A stretch of 64,000 nt of DNA from the NCBI GenBank assembly GCA_027186245.1, contig CP114493.1, forward strand, positions 7,943,501 to 8,007,500. Reading direction: 5' to 3'. Made by a program: the position numbers and the translations under genes. Below, piece after piece: positions 25,702 through 37,324 of the stretch (position 1 is the stretch's first letter; each line of letters starts with the position of its first letter). The notes under the pieces were generated by a model. The model did no database searches and was not told where the DNA came from. It was given only the letters and a program-made list of their open reading frames with translations. The stretch comes from Coriaria nepalensis. Lineage: Eukaryota; Streptophyta; Magnoliopsida; Cucurbitales; Coriariaceae.

Positions 25702-28700
25702 CTAGATTGCTTTGTGAATTTTTACGCTTCCTGCTGATGCTTGATTCGCTGCACGGTTGCTTCCAAAGTTCTGCCGGTTTGATTCTCTAGCAATTCTCGA
25801 ACCAAACTAAAAAGACAACGGCACGTCTTGTCAATTCTCAACTGAGCAAGCAAATCACATGATAAGAAAACGAGTAAAGAAATCAGACCTGGATTGCTCT
25901 TTTAGGCAGAACTGCTGCTTCATGTAAACCAAGCAAATGTGCAACCTTCAACAAACATGAAATAGAGCAGAGCAGTCTCTCTGAGGTACATAATTTCAGC
26001 ATTAATGGGATTAGAAAAATGAAAAATAAGAAGTGCATACCTCTCTTAGGATCTTCTTATCACCTACTCCACTAGGTTTATCAAGGTTGGCAACTTGCCA
26101 CAATGGAAAATCGAGCAAAGTCCTTATAACGTCTTCATCCAAGAAAGGAAATCTAGCCTATGGTTAAACATGTTAGAACATGCATAGGAACAAGAAGCAT
26201 AAGGTGCAAGAAAAGTACAGTTATATTAGTTGTATACCTCCTTGCCATTATCAGCTATGCATCTATCATCTCGGCCTAGGTTTCTTTTCCAAATTCTTTG
26301 CATGTCCAATTTCATCTCCTCGTGCAATCGGAACCAGCTGAAAATAGCATAGTAGCCCACAGATTCCTCTTTTTTTTTTTAATCACATTCTTATCCAGTT
26401 AAATAGTATGTAAACCAATCAATCAAAAAAATCATCTAGCTGATCTTTGTTATATATCTTACCTCCCACTTCTATACTTTGTTCTATGCCTACCATAGCC
26501 AGCACATTGTTCATCTGCACCAGAACCAACAAGGAGAATCCTGGCCTTGGACATGTACTTAACACGACAAACCTTATCATTATTACCAATTTCTTCATAG
26601 ACCCAACCATCCCCACCAGCAGCAAGCCATAAGGCCATTCCGATATTCAAGTCCTAACAGATTCAAATTAATCAGGTAGATGTAGGTAGATATATATAGA
26701 CGGTTTAAAGGTGTAAATTTATTAATTCAAGAGAAATGGGTACCATGTATGTGTTTGCAGGGTTTATCAGGGACATGACATGCTTTGTTTCAAAGGTCAG
26801 GTTTTGCAAATCAGCATCAATCTCTACTAGCTTCCAGCTGAAACATCATGTGACAGAAATTCAATGCGGTAAATACCGAAAACATAACATTGAGATATAT
26901 TTGGAAAACAAAGAAACTACACTATCATCATTAAAGTTGATGAAATACCTCCTCCGAGGTGCAATTTTTCTCAGTTCCTCCACTCCAGCCTTGGCGGAGA
27001 TTCTATCAGGTGCAGATGGACCATCAAAGCTCACATTAATCAAATCAATTTCATCTGCAAAGCAAAGTACACTAGTTAGTCACCTTACCAAAAGGGTAAA
27101 AAAAAATCTGGATACAGACAGAATTTATCAAGTGAGCTTATGACAACACTTACAGCCCAGATCTAAGCAATCATCGGATAATGCTGCAAGTATCATAGAA
27201 TCCAATCCACCAGAAAATAGAACTGCAACCGGACCATGCTCCCCTTTTCTGAAGTCAAAAGTAACTCCCTGTTGCTATTTATCAAAAAATATCTTTCAGG
27301 GTTTGATAAAAAAGATAATTGTGCTTTCTATCAATGTCTAGTCTGAAAAATTGCATTGCGATTGAAACAAATGTTGGACCTGGAAAATCGTATGCAGTGA
27401 AGTTCGCCGCATCATAGATTTCCTTAGAGCAGCTAGCACAATCTCTGCAGGCACTGAAACTGGAGCTTGTATAGGGCCTTTTCATTCAAACAAAACTAAG
27501 ATTACATATCCTCATGAAAACTACAAGTATCATCACTACAATAAGTATAGAACCAGAACCATCTTCATTTTCGTAACAAAAGTTGACATTCTGTCATCTC
27601 TATTTGTAGTTTTGAGATTCTATTAGCAATTTTTCATTTATCGAACTTGTGCAGATCAAATTTCACCTGCAGAAACTGAATCTAAAGAACAGATCTCTTT
27701 AGGGTTGGGTTCAACACATGTTCTCTCCCACTCGATCAGTTCCTTCAGCAAGTCATTAGTCCATTTATGCTTTCTGACTTCACCAACCAGACCACAGTCC
27801 GGATTTGAGGCATCAATTGGCACACTATATATCCCACAAGGAAGCTCTTCCCAAAAATGGAGTTTGTTAATCCCATCTTCAGCTTGACATCCTGTAGCAG
27901 ATTTAAGTTATCAAATGAAAGGGCCTTATCTATTCTCACCCCCCCCCCCCCCCCGCCCAACAACTTCATTTTAAAATGATGACCAAAGTATGCAAAACTT
28001 GGGTATGTATACTACCAGAGTCCTGCACAATGTGGAAAGGTGGTGACACAGAAGATAGCAGAAACCGTGTGTCCTCCACAGTTGGCCAGTGAACAAGAAG
28101 ACTTCTCCGGCCAAATGCATCTCGACCAAACCACAAAGTCTTTGTACTATCCTATGTATGATAGATAAGGAATTTGTCAGGAACAATAATTGCGGAAAAC
28201 ATATAAAGAGAATCATGGTAAAAATCACTTCAACAAACTCAGAGACTTACCACTAATGGTTACCTGCCAGTAGATGATTGACCACGGTCCTTTAATTGTA
28301 GAAAGAACGTCTGGAATAGTAGCTTGCTTATTCTGGCCAGCATAACACTTGCTTTCATGTAAATTGGAATTGTAGGGGCAGCAATTTCCGAGAAATTGCA
28401 GAAGAGTTTCGGTGTCATTGCTATCACGAGCAACATCTAATCCTCCAAATATTTCGCCTATAGATTCAGCATAAATAACAAATCAAGCTTTTTAATACAT
28501 TTGAAATTATAACGCATTAGAACTTGTTAGCATAGTTCTATACCATTGTAAACAATAATATTTTTAGATCTATCCATTAGGGGCTGAATGATGGGATCTA
28601 TTCCTCTAAGCTGTAATGTGGCCCCAATCAAATTCAATTCTGCAACAGAGCCGACCCCATGGAAGCTAAAACTACTATCTAAGCAAACAGTTTGTCCATT

Positions 28701-29380
28701 TCTACCATTGACCCCATAATTTTTCATGTCATTTGGTTTCAAACAGTACTCCCCTGCATCTCCTGCATCTTCTCTCACAATGGAAGACTGAATTTGTTGT
28801 TCTTCATCAGAATTTAGAGCTTCAGAAGAAATTAGAATCTTTGTGTTGCCAACACTATCTGGTCCCCTCCTTCCAAGAGCCGCCATAAGATCATCTACAG
28901 AAAACAAAAACTGATGCATCTCATAAAAGTTAGTTAGTTACATGGTCCTAAATCCTAATAGCTTGAATCATTGGGAAAAGTTAGCTACCAGGACAATATG
29001 GCCCAATAGGCCTGCACTATCACTAAGTTAAACATCAATTATTAAGCTTCAAAATAAACCCTAAAACCCAAATTGATATACTTCACATTCAGAAAAATTG
29101 AGTATAAACCAAATTACTACTACTTTACATTGAGAAATAAACCAATATGCGAACTTAGTTTGTATTCAACGCAGCACTAGTTTCTTAAATAATCCATTTG
29201 AGCTGTAATTTAATTCCGTAAAATCTTACAATTTGAAGAAAAAAATAGAGAAATCCTAAGAAACGAGGAATTAATTAGACTCACTTGCTCGGACTGAAGA
29301 AGCGATGAAGAAGTGGAATCAAGTTGCAGGGCTGATAAATCAAAACGCAGCCCGGAAACTATCAAAGCGATCCCACACAT
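25702..29380 (-). CDS. Asparagine-synthetase-domain protein, ASNSD1-like
   Basis: Homologue of ASNSD1: an N-terminal class-II glutamine amidotransferase domain followed by an asparagine-synthase-type ATP-pyrophosphatase domain. The biological reaction is not established for the family. The start MCGIALIVSGLRFD (29380) places Cys2 as the usual N-terminal nucleophile. Next exons give LMAALGRRGPDS, then GEIFGG, LWFGRDAFGRRSLL, the PP-loop [53 protein letters not shown] and VLPKRAIQFGSRIARES. All of these are hallmarks of ASNSD1 rather than of true asparagine synthetases (ASN1-3). The stop is TAG at 25704-25702. One intron holds a C homopolymer at about 27939-27953. A decayed tRNA lies 130 bp upstream on the opposite strand. 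Confidence 0.93.
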
Positions 29381-29509
29381 TTTTTTTCTAAGTCAATGCA
29401 TGAATCTGTGTTCGTCTTCTTCACCCTAAAACCTTAGAATCCACTGCAAATTCTCAGGGTTTTTGCATCAGAAATTAAACTAACAAATTACAATCAAGGA
29501 CGATTTCCA

Positions 29510-29581
29510 GCTTCCGTAGCTTAGGGGTAGTGCGTCCACTTGGTAAGCGAAAGGTCGCGTGTTCGATCCTCACCAGGAGCA
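29510..29581 (+). tRNA. tRNA-Thr (anticodon GGU), degenerate, probable pseudogene
   Basis: A 72-nt cloverleaf: acceptor 29510-29516 with 29574-29580, D arm, anticodon loop TTGGTAA with anticodon GGT at 29542-29544, T loop TTCGATC, discriminator A at 29581. It has no CCA and no intron. About six stem positions are mispaired: acceptor 6-67, D 12-23, anticodon 28-42 and 30-40, and T 50-64 and 52-62. Nuclear Thr tRNAs normally use AGU, UGU or CGU anticodons, so GGU is also unexpected. Most likely a dead tRNA gene. Confidence 0.65.
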
Positions 29582-30792
29582 TGCGTCGCATTCCCCACTT
29601 TTTTTAACTGAATTTTAAAATATGGAAATGCAAGCGTACAAAATTATAAAACGTCTGGCAACACAGGAACAAAACCCCTATCTACCAAATCCTGTCGCCA
29701 TGTTACATGATCTCTGACAGAGGCAGAGAGCCCCACAACACGATGTCCATTAGGTAAATATGTTCCATATACGTATTTCGTAAGTAAATCTCGATTATCT
29801 TAATAGGTCTAATTAAAATATATGTTATTTTAAAATTATTTAAATTAAATTTATATTAATATAAAAGTATATATAATTAATAAGTAAGTTATATAAAATA
29901 TTTGATAGATCGAAAATTTTATATTTTATATAATATATTAAAATTAGTTTTAAATTAAGTTTTTTTTTTTCTTGAAATGAGCTCAATTTTTACTTTTATA
30001 TATTGAGTTCCTTTTTTAAATCGAGTTATTCATCTTCCTTCGTAAAATGAGTTCTTCATTTTTTTTTCAAGATCAATAACCTTTTTTTATTCATAAATCG
30101 AGATCTAATATAATATAATATCTCTTGATCTGTGTCTGAGTTTTTGGTATAGGCCGAGTTCTCAATCTATAAAAATATAAATATGATTGAGTTATCGATT
30201 TATATGTGAGATATTGGTATGTGTATCTCAGATTGAGATCTCACATGTCAATCTAAGATGCACAAATATATAAGATTTCAGTCTGAGACCACATATTAAC
30301 ATATCAGGAATTCAAACAGAAAAATATTTTTGTTTAGATCGAGAACTCGGTCAGAGAACTCAATTTGAGTTTCCGGCTTACAGATCAAATATCGGTCTTT
30401 AAATTTTAGATTCAAATCAGATGTCAATGATGATCGTCATTAATCAACATTCAAAAAAAAATATAAGATAAATTAATTATAATTATGAAAAAAATGTAAT
30501 TTATAAATTAATTATATTTTAATCGATTTATTATTTTTATTTTTTTTAAATAATACTTTTAAAATATTGAAATCAAAATAAATAAATAAATAATTATATA
30601 AAAAAATAAATAATAATCGAATCGCCAATAACAACAACAACGAGAGCTGTCGCATTCATCAACTTGGTCAATTATTTTCTTTCTTTTTTTTCATTTTCCC
30701 GCAAGCACTTAAGTTGGTTATTAAATAATTATATTTGGCCGAATGGTAATTAAAAAATTGATCTGCTCTTGCCTAGGTCCTTACATACATCG

Positions 30793-30801
30793 ACGCGTGT
30801 C
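30793..30801 (+). promoter_or_regulatory. CE3-like coupling element (ACGCGTGTC)
   Basis: Exact match to the core of the CE3 element known from ABA-induced promoters. It lies about 1.27 kb upstream of the AFP start codon. Function here is inferred. Confidence 0.4.
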
Positions 30802-31403
30802 TTCTACCTGAGCGCCACGCATGAGTTTTCAAATCGTTTTTTATGCTTCTTAAAAATTATTCGATCTAGAGAACACACACACTGCAACTTGACGATTTCG
30901 GGCCCCACTTCCCAACAGTGACATGCTTTTTCTGTCGGGTACCACATCGTTGTTCCCCAATTTTCCTCGCCGATGTCTGGAAATTAGTCGTCGATTTTTT
31001 TGGTGAGCGCGGTCACAAAATTATCAACGGCAGTCCAAGATGTGAGGCAACGGATTTTCCAAACTGGCGTTCTAGCGTTTGTTAAAACGGGGAGATTTTC
31101 ATTTAGTTTTTTCTCTGCAAAAAAAAAAAAAAAATTAATGCAGCAGCCTTTTGGAAATCAAAAAATTACAAATTTTGAAAATAAATTTTATATTATTAAA
31201 ACAGATAAAATAATTAAATAATATTTTTATTATAACCTTATAACCTTGCTGACTCATCGCTTGTTTCCGATTCATTCACCACCCATCGCAACGAGTCATC
31301 CAAAACAGCGAAAGCTATTTCTAGGTACACTCGGAAAAAGACAGTAACCTGTTCGGAGAAGTTAAATAAATAAATAAATAAATTTGTTTGTGTCATATCG
31401 GAC

Positions 31404-31411
31404 CACGTGTC
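31404..31411 (+). promoter_or_regulatory. ABRE / G-box (CACGTGTC)
   Basis: Perfect ABA-responsive element core with a G-box, about 660 bp upstream of the AFP ATG. AFP genes are typically induced by ABA through ABF/ABI5 factors that bind such sites. Confidence 0.5.
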
Positions 31412-31906
31412 GAGACTTTACAAAACGTTCCCGCCACTTGTCCCCTCCAGGTTCATCTATCTTGAATTAATTGAAGGGTAGTTTCGTAATTGGATGTACT
31501 TTTCCAGTTTTCCTCTTTCTTGGCTGTTTTTTTTTTTTTTTGGATTTTTTTCTCAATAATTCCTTACACTTCTTAACCTCCTTCTCTTTTCTTCCGCCTT
31601 CCGATCAGGAATTAAGGGTATATTTAATCAATTTTATTTTTAAAATACATTTTTTTAATTAAAATTTTTATTTGATTTGTTTAATTATTAAAATTTATTT
31701 TCATGAAACAATTTTCATAAAATTATAATAATTTTTCTATTCAGAGAATAAAAATTATATTCTTGGACAATTACCAAACAAAGTCTAAATTCTCCGCGAA
31801 TTGAAAACAAAGAAAAAATAAATAAAAATCCTTTCGAATTCAATCCGTTTAAAAGACGATTTTTTTTTTTTTTTTTCGTTTTTGCTTCTGTTCATTTGTG
31901 ATTCAG

Positions 31907-31951
31907 ATGCGTTTTTCAGGGATTTCCAGCATTATTGAGCAGAAATATTGA
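31907..31951 (+). other. Upstream ORF 1 in AFP leader
   Basis: ATG to TGA, 14 codons plus stop, ending 118 bp before the AFP start codon. It is assumed to be in the 5' leader; the transcription start is not known. No known peptide. Confidence 0.35.
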
Positions 31952-31954
31952 TTA

Positions 31955-32017
31955 ATGCTCAACTATCCGCATATGGGCTTCGTGGAACAAGATCGTTGGG
32001 TTGCAGAAATGGGATAA
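31955..32017 (+). other. Upstream ORF 2 in AFP leader
   Basis: ATG to TAA, 20 codons plus stop (begins MLNYPHMGF, ends WVAEMG), 52 bp before the AFP ATG and three bases after the first upstream ORF. A minimal third one (ATG TGC TAG) follows at 32021-32029. Such leaders usually dampen translation. Confidence 0.4.
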
Positions 32018-32068
32018 AATATGTGCTAGAAAGCATATTGTTTTTTTCTGTTTGTTTCTCGGGAAAAT

Positions 32069-34100
32069 ATGGGGGAAGCAAACGAAGGAAAAAGAAGCAG
32101 AGCAATGGAGAAATTCTCTCTACAAACAGACAAGTACCCAAGGGATCTACTGCAGAGATTCACGTGCAGCGGCAATTCGAACCAATCCCAATTCGAAAGA
32201 GGAGGACGACAAGATTCAGAAGAGATCGAACTAAATCTCGGCCTCTCATTAGGCGGACGATTCGGGGTCGATAAGAATCCGAATAAGAAGCTAATTCGAT
32301 CCTCGTCAATCGCCGGAACAATCCCGCTTTTGAGAGAAGAAACCGCCACAACACCGCCGTCTACGGCGGCGACTTACTCATCACTCATAAGAACCTCCTC
32401 TCTTCCGACGGAGACGGAGGAGGAGTGGAGGAAGAGGAAGGAATTACAGACTTTGAGAAGATTAGAAGCAAAGAGGAGGAGGTCAGAGAAACAGAGAAAT
32501 AAAGGAGGAGGGTATAATAGTGGGAGTGGTGTTATTAGAGGGTGTTTAGATGAAGAAAGGAGAGAAAATGAGGGTTTGATGATTGGATTGAATTTGAGAG
32601 AAAATAGTAGTAGCAATATTTATAATAACAATAAGCAAGCTCTTCCATTTGGGTTGCCGAATTGGGCGGCGGCCACTAGGCAAGCTCTGGTTGGTGGAGC
32701 TGTTTTGGGACAAGGTGGTGCTGCTTCTCAAGGCTCGATCGAATCTCAAGGCGGGAGCTCGTCCGGGATGTCGGAATTGGAGAGTAAGCCTCTTCAAGGT
32801 AATAACTAGTAGTACTGCACCTATTGATGTTTAGAGTATGTTTGATATATTTTTTTTTTTTTCTGGTTGGTGAAGATTGCAATTTGGAAGTTTATTTGCT
32901 GATTTGGTTGGTTTTGTGTTGCGGATAATTTGCTTGATTAAGTAGATTCGCATCGGTTTTACGATGTATAGTAGTTTAGATATAGAAGGTACGTTATGGA
33001 TTCTAGACAAAATCTAATGTTTAGATGATGTGAAAAGTTAAGAGTATGAAAGGGGAAACAAAAAAGGTATTGTAAGAATATGTTGAGTATCTTACCTTTA
33101 ATGGATTCAGTAAAGAGTTGTGGTGAAACAATGAACTAATAACAATCGAGATTAACGAACTAACTTCGTTATTAGGTATATGTGATTTATGTAACAGAAA
33201 CTTAATACTAATGTTAAAGTATCACTCGACACCATGATGTTAATTAGGGACCGGAATAATCACATTTCGACATAAATGAAATTTGCCGTGATGCATTGAA
33301 GCTGAAGCACTACTTGATAAGGTTCTTATCTAACCAATATTCAAGTTCTACTTTTTAAGCTCTTTGCTTGCTCGGGGCAGTAGATTAATCTACACGGACC
33401 CAAATCCCTAAGTTGTTTGGCTGTGTCTCGTGCCTAGTTTAGGTTATCATATTGCCATACTCGGTGAGACCTCTTGGCTAGTAAGGAGTTGATTTTGTTG
33501 AGATTAGCAGTGAGCTATTTAGAAGTCAGAAATTTCTGTATATACATATTGATGGTCAATCCATGATATGCCCATGTGTTACACGAGATGAATCAAGTGA
33601 AATAGAAAATTTGTTTATGGTTTGTTTGGAATTGAATAAATGTTCAAAAGTTTAATTTCGTTGCAGGCTCGAGTAGTTGTGGCGAAGCAAGAAGCCCGTG
33701 TAGTAACCAGCCAATAACAGAACGAGGCAACCAGGATACGATGGGATCTTCCGGAACAAAACCAATCAAGAACCTGTCCCGAACATCCAGCATGGAGATG
33801 GAGATAAATCCATCTAAGAAACCAGAATCTTCCTCCGAGCACAGGACGAGGAAAGAGATTGGGGTGAATGCTGTGAAAGACATGCCGTGTGTTTTCACAA
33901 TAGGCGACGGCCCAAACGGGCGAAAAGTAGAAGGGATTTTATACAAATATGGAAAAGGGGAAGAGGTTTGGATAATGTGCGTTTGCCATGGGGACTTTTT
34001 GTCCCCAGCTGAGTTCGTCAAACATGCTGGTGGAGGTGAAGTGGCTCATCCACTTAGGCATATAGTTGTAAACCCAAACTCTTCTTCTTCTTTGCTGTAA
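32069..34100 (+). CDS. NINJA-family protein AFP (ABI5-binding protein)
   Basis: Adaptor that links transcription factors to TOPLESS co-repressors; AFPs dampen ABA signalling by binding ABI5. Exons are 32069-32798 and 33667-34100 (phase 1), giving 387 residues. Domain A at about residues 51-65 has the EAR motif LNLGLSL followed by GGRFG. Domain B, the basic nuclear-localisation region [20 protein letters not shown], is near residue 117. Domain C is the conserved C-terminus: [40 protein letters not shown] and [11 protein letters not shown] Met at 32105 is an alternative start, but the upstream one gives the usual MGEA opening. The upstream region has an ABRE and a CE3-like element; the leader carries upstream ORFs. 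A broken copy of intron end plus exon 2 lies at 37325-38055. Confidence 0.93.
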
Positions 34101-34614
34101 TTTGGTATCTTTGTGGTTACTCATTATCCCTTCAAGCAGAAAATGAAAAGGAAAATTGGATAGTTTTCTCTCCCATTTCTGTTTTATTGTTGGAAGAGAA
34201 ATTATAGCCTCGTAGCCTCTTTTTTGAGCATTAATGATATTTGGTACTTGTGTAGCTTTGAACTCGAACTCATCTAACCAAATTATCTTATACCTGTTTG
34301 TCCTTTGATTTGCCTTTAGATTTGCCCGTTAAATGGAACGGCGTTACGGAAATTTTTTTGAAATTTTGAATAAGAACCCCTATTCCTTCTCCCTACATCA
34401 TTGCTACCGTCTAGGAGAATCAACGTCAAGGACTCAAAACAATCTAAGTATAAACCTATAAATAAATGAATTTTTGAAGAAAACAAAATAAGAGGTGAAG
34501 ATAAAAAAGTGAGAAGCAAAAACAAACTTTTAAAAAACAAAAAAGTATATTCTAATTCTGATCTCAAAATCAAAATGAAATCTTTTACGATCTTATCACT
34601 TTGACTAACTTGCT

Positions 34615-34624
34615 TTATATAAAC
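34615..34624 (+). promoter_or_regulatory. TATA box of GDPD gene
   Basis: A TATATAAA-type sequence about 70 bp upstream of the GDPD start codon. It is conserved, with its surroundings, in the broken copy (about 38229), which supports a promoter role. Confidence 0.55.
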
Positions 34625-34693
34625 CACACAAAGCGAGCCCAAGTTCCTCAGATACCTAGCAACCAAGAAAAAGGGAAAATAAAACAGAAGATC

Positions 34694-36283
34694 ATGAACT
34701 CCTTCGGTACGTAATGCTCTAATTCCTTTTCTCTTGTTTATATCTATGCTTCTTATTGATGTAGAAGATAATGATCATAACATGTGATGAGATAATCATG
34801 CAGGATATATTTCGGTAGCGATTCTTCTAATAATCGGCCAATGTGGTGCATCGAATCCATACCAACTTCCCAGCAAGATCGGCAATGCCGATAAACAGCC
34901 GTTACAGACGTTCCGGCCCTTTAACCTAGCCCACCGTGGCTCGAACGGAGAGTTCCCAGAAGAAACAGCAGAAGCTTACATGCGGGCCATCGATGAGGGA
35001 GCAGATTTCATAGAGACGGACATTCAAGCAACCAAGGATGGTGTTCTTGTGTGTGCTCATGACGTCAACCTTGACAACACAACTGATGTGGCAGATCATA
35101 AAGAGTTTGCTGATAGAAGAACAACCTATGAAGTCCAAGGCGCCAATATGACTGGCTGGTTTATTGGTAATTACCTTGACTCTCTCTCTCTCTCTCTCTC
35201 ACTTTTCTTTTTTTTAAGTCAAAACATATTACTAGTTTATTTATTTATTTACTTATTTATTTTTATAATTTGCAGTTGACTTTACCATAAAAGAATTGAA
35301 GACGTTGAGGACAAAGCAACGATGCAGCTTTAGAGATCAACAATATAATGGTTTTTTTTTTTAATTAATTAATTAGTGAATCAATTATTTTTTTGAGAAT
35401 TTCTTTGAGAATTATTTCATCTAATTAGGTCAATTTATTAACTGGTAACAGGGAAGTTTTCAATAATTACTTTTGAAGAGTATATCTCCATTGCATTGGA
35501 TGCAAATAGAGTCGTTGGGATCTATCCGGAGATGAAAAACCCTGTTTTTGTTAATAATCATGTAAGTTTTTTAATTTTTTGTATTTTTTTCAAAACCCTA
35601 ATTTGTGAATGATTTAGAAGAATTCTTACTGTTGTAAAACGGTGCCGTTTCGTAGGTGAAGTGGGCTGATGGGAAGAAGTTCGAGGTCAAGTTTATAGAA
35701 ACTCTGAAGAAGTTTGGGTACAGGGGCACATACATGTCGGAAGAATGGCTAAAACAACCTTGTTTCATCCAATCATTTGCTCCTTCTTCTCTTGTCCTCA
35801 CCTCAAACTTGACAGATTTGCCTCATATTTTATTGATCGATGATGTTACCGTTATCACAGAAGACACTCTGCAGTCATATGCTGAACTTACTTCTGATAA
35901 ATACTTGAATTACATCAAGAAGTACGTTGTTGGAATCGGTCCGTGGAAGGATACCATCGTCGTCCCGTCGAACAACTACCTAACACCCGCCACCGATTTG
36001 GTTTCCAGAGCACATGCTTTGGGTCTACAGGTATGTACTCATTTATATTTATCATCATATGAACTATGAACTAAGAACTAAATAAAATTAAATCTTTTAA
36101 TCTTTTCAGGTGCATCCTTATACATTCAGAAATGAGAATCAATTTCTTCACTTTGATTTTTATCAAGACCCACATCAAGAGTATGAATACTGGATTAACA
36201 AGATTCGTGTTGATGGACTTTTCACTGATTTTACCGGGAGTCTTCATAACTATCAGGAAATGACCACTCCGAAGCCCAAGTGA
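34694..36283 (+). CDS. Glycerophosphodiester phosphodiesterase (GDPD), secreted type
   Basis: Hydrolyses glycerophosphodiesters to glycerol-3-phosphate and an alcohol, often for phosphate recycling. Exons are 34694-34706, 34804-35166, 35276-35350, 35452-35561, 35656-36030 and 36110-36283, giving 369 residues with all phases consistent. A signal peptide is evident (MNSFGYISVAILLIIGQCGA). The catalytic region has AHRGSNGEFPEETAEAY, then ETDIQATKDGVLVCAHD, giving the His, Glu, Asp and second His expected for metal-dependent GDPDs. The C-terminal part runs GLQVHPYTFRNEN and VDGLFTDFTGSLHNY. The best fit is Arabidopsis GDPD5/GDPD6. The exon 3 donor is weak (ATG followed by GT and a T run). A damaged tandem copy sits at 38220-39215. 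Confidence 0.92.
35178..35201. repeat. (CT)n microsatellite in GDPD intron 2
   Basis: About twelve CT units in the second intron of the GDPD gene. Confidence 0.85.
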
Positions 36284-36599
36284 AGAAGACTGCAACTCTC
36301 AAAATCACAGTTAAAATGAAAAAAAAAAAAAAAAAGATGATTTCTTGTACTGTAATTTTTTTTTTTTTTTAACTTTTTATATTTTGATTTTGTTTTTCAT
36401 TAGCTGTAGTAGTTGTGTTTTTGGTTGCTTTTTATATTTTGTTAATGTTGGTTTGTACCCTGTTTTCTTAGCATTGAATAAATGAATATAGTTTAGTACT
36501 TCTTTCGACCAATTTATTTATGAGTTTAGCAAAACACTTATATAATCATGTCTTACTAATCGAAGAAGAGAAAAAAGAGTTGTTTGTATATATAATTAC

Positions 36600-37322
36600 A
36601 AGTCAGAGTCCCTTAATCTATCTACCATGATGTTATTGGAACCTACTTTCAGTTTTCAAGTTCATGAAGCCCGGTCTAACTTGCTTTGAAATTGCTTCGA
36701 TCTTTGAACTAACCTGTCTCGTATTAGCCCGGGTTCGAAAGAGTCTCAACCGTACGACTGACTGCCAGGATCATCATGTGGGGCAATGTCCCAAAAGCCG
36801 GTCATAAATACCTCCTTAGGTTTCTCTCGAGCCTGTTGACCGGACAATACTATCGAAATTCAATGGAACTCCAATGTCGGTAAAAATCTTAATTTCTCTC
36901 GATTCTGAAACCTGAATCCGGGGAATCAGGGACTCATTTTCTCGTGTAGAAGATGGGGATAACAAGAGCTAGAAGAACCGATACGAGTAATCAACCTTCC
37001 GGGAAAAGAACTGCCATCAGCAAGAAACGCGTACTGATCTTTCCAATTTTCCATCATCTTAAATGAAATCGGGAGTCTCTGAATACTAGCTACCACTCAA
37101 ATTGTTATCACCTGTAAATGGAAGATCCATGATAAGCCGAGATTGACAAGTGAAGAATGCATCTTCCTATTGTAAATGCCAAGACGGTGCAATGTAAATG
37201 AAGGCATAAAGAACTGTAATTAACAATTGTAGCTCGCAATGGGTCCTGATATGAGACTATTGCTGATGTCAAAGAAGGGTATACATGGAATAGGAAACTT
37301 CTATCCCTATTCATCTGCCAAT
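36600..37322 (-). pseudogene. Truncated copy of the RPK2-like receptor kinase
   Basis: Non-coding relic matching pieces of the intact receptor kinase to its right. The section 36640-36835 matches the kinase C-terminus (39490-39660). The section 36837-36990 matches the transmembrane/juxtamembrane part (40335-40480). The section 36990-37320 matches the later leucine-rich repeats (41211-41560). About 0.7 kb is missing at each join, and the N-terminal half is absent. It has many stops and indels. It ends abruptly at about 37322, where sequence like the AFP intron begins; this is read as the tandem-duplication joint. Confidence 0.85.
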
Positions 37323-37324
37323 TG

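Larger units (their letters stand above)
29381..32068. other. Intergenic region upstream of AFP/NINJA gene
   Basis: Beyond the tRNA-like sequence, 29780-30640 is AT-rich with many diverged GAGTT/GAGATC-containing words, probably an old unrecognised repeat. The right-hand part (30780-32068) is the AFP promoter and leader. It carries ABA-type elements and upstream ATGs, listed separately. Confidence 0.5.
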
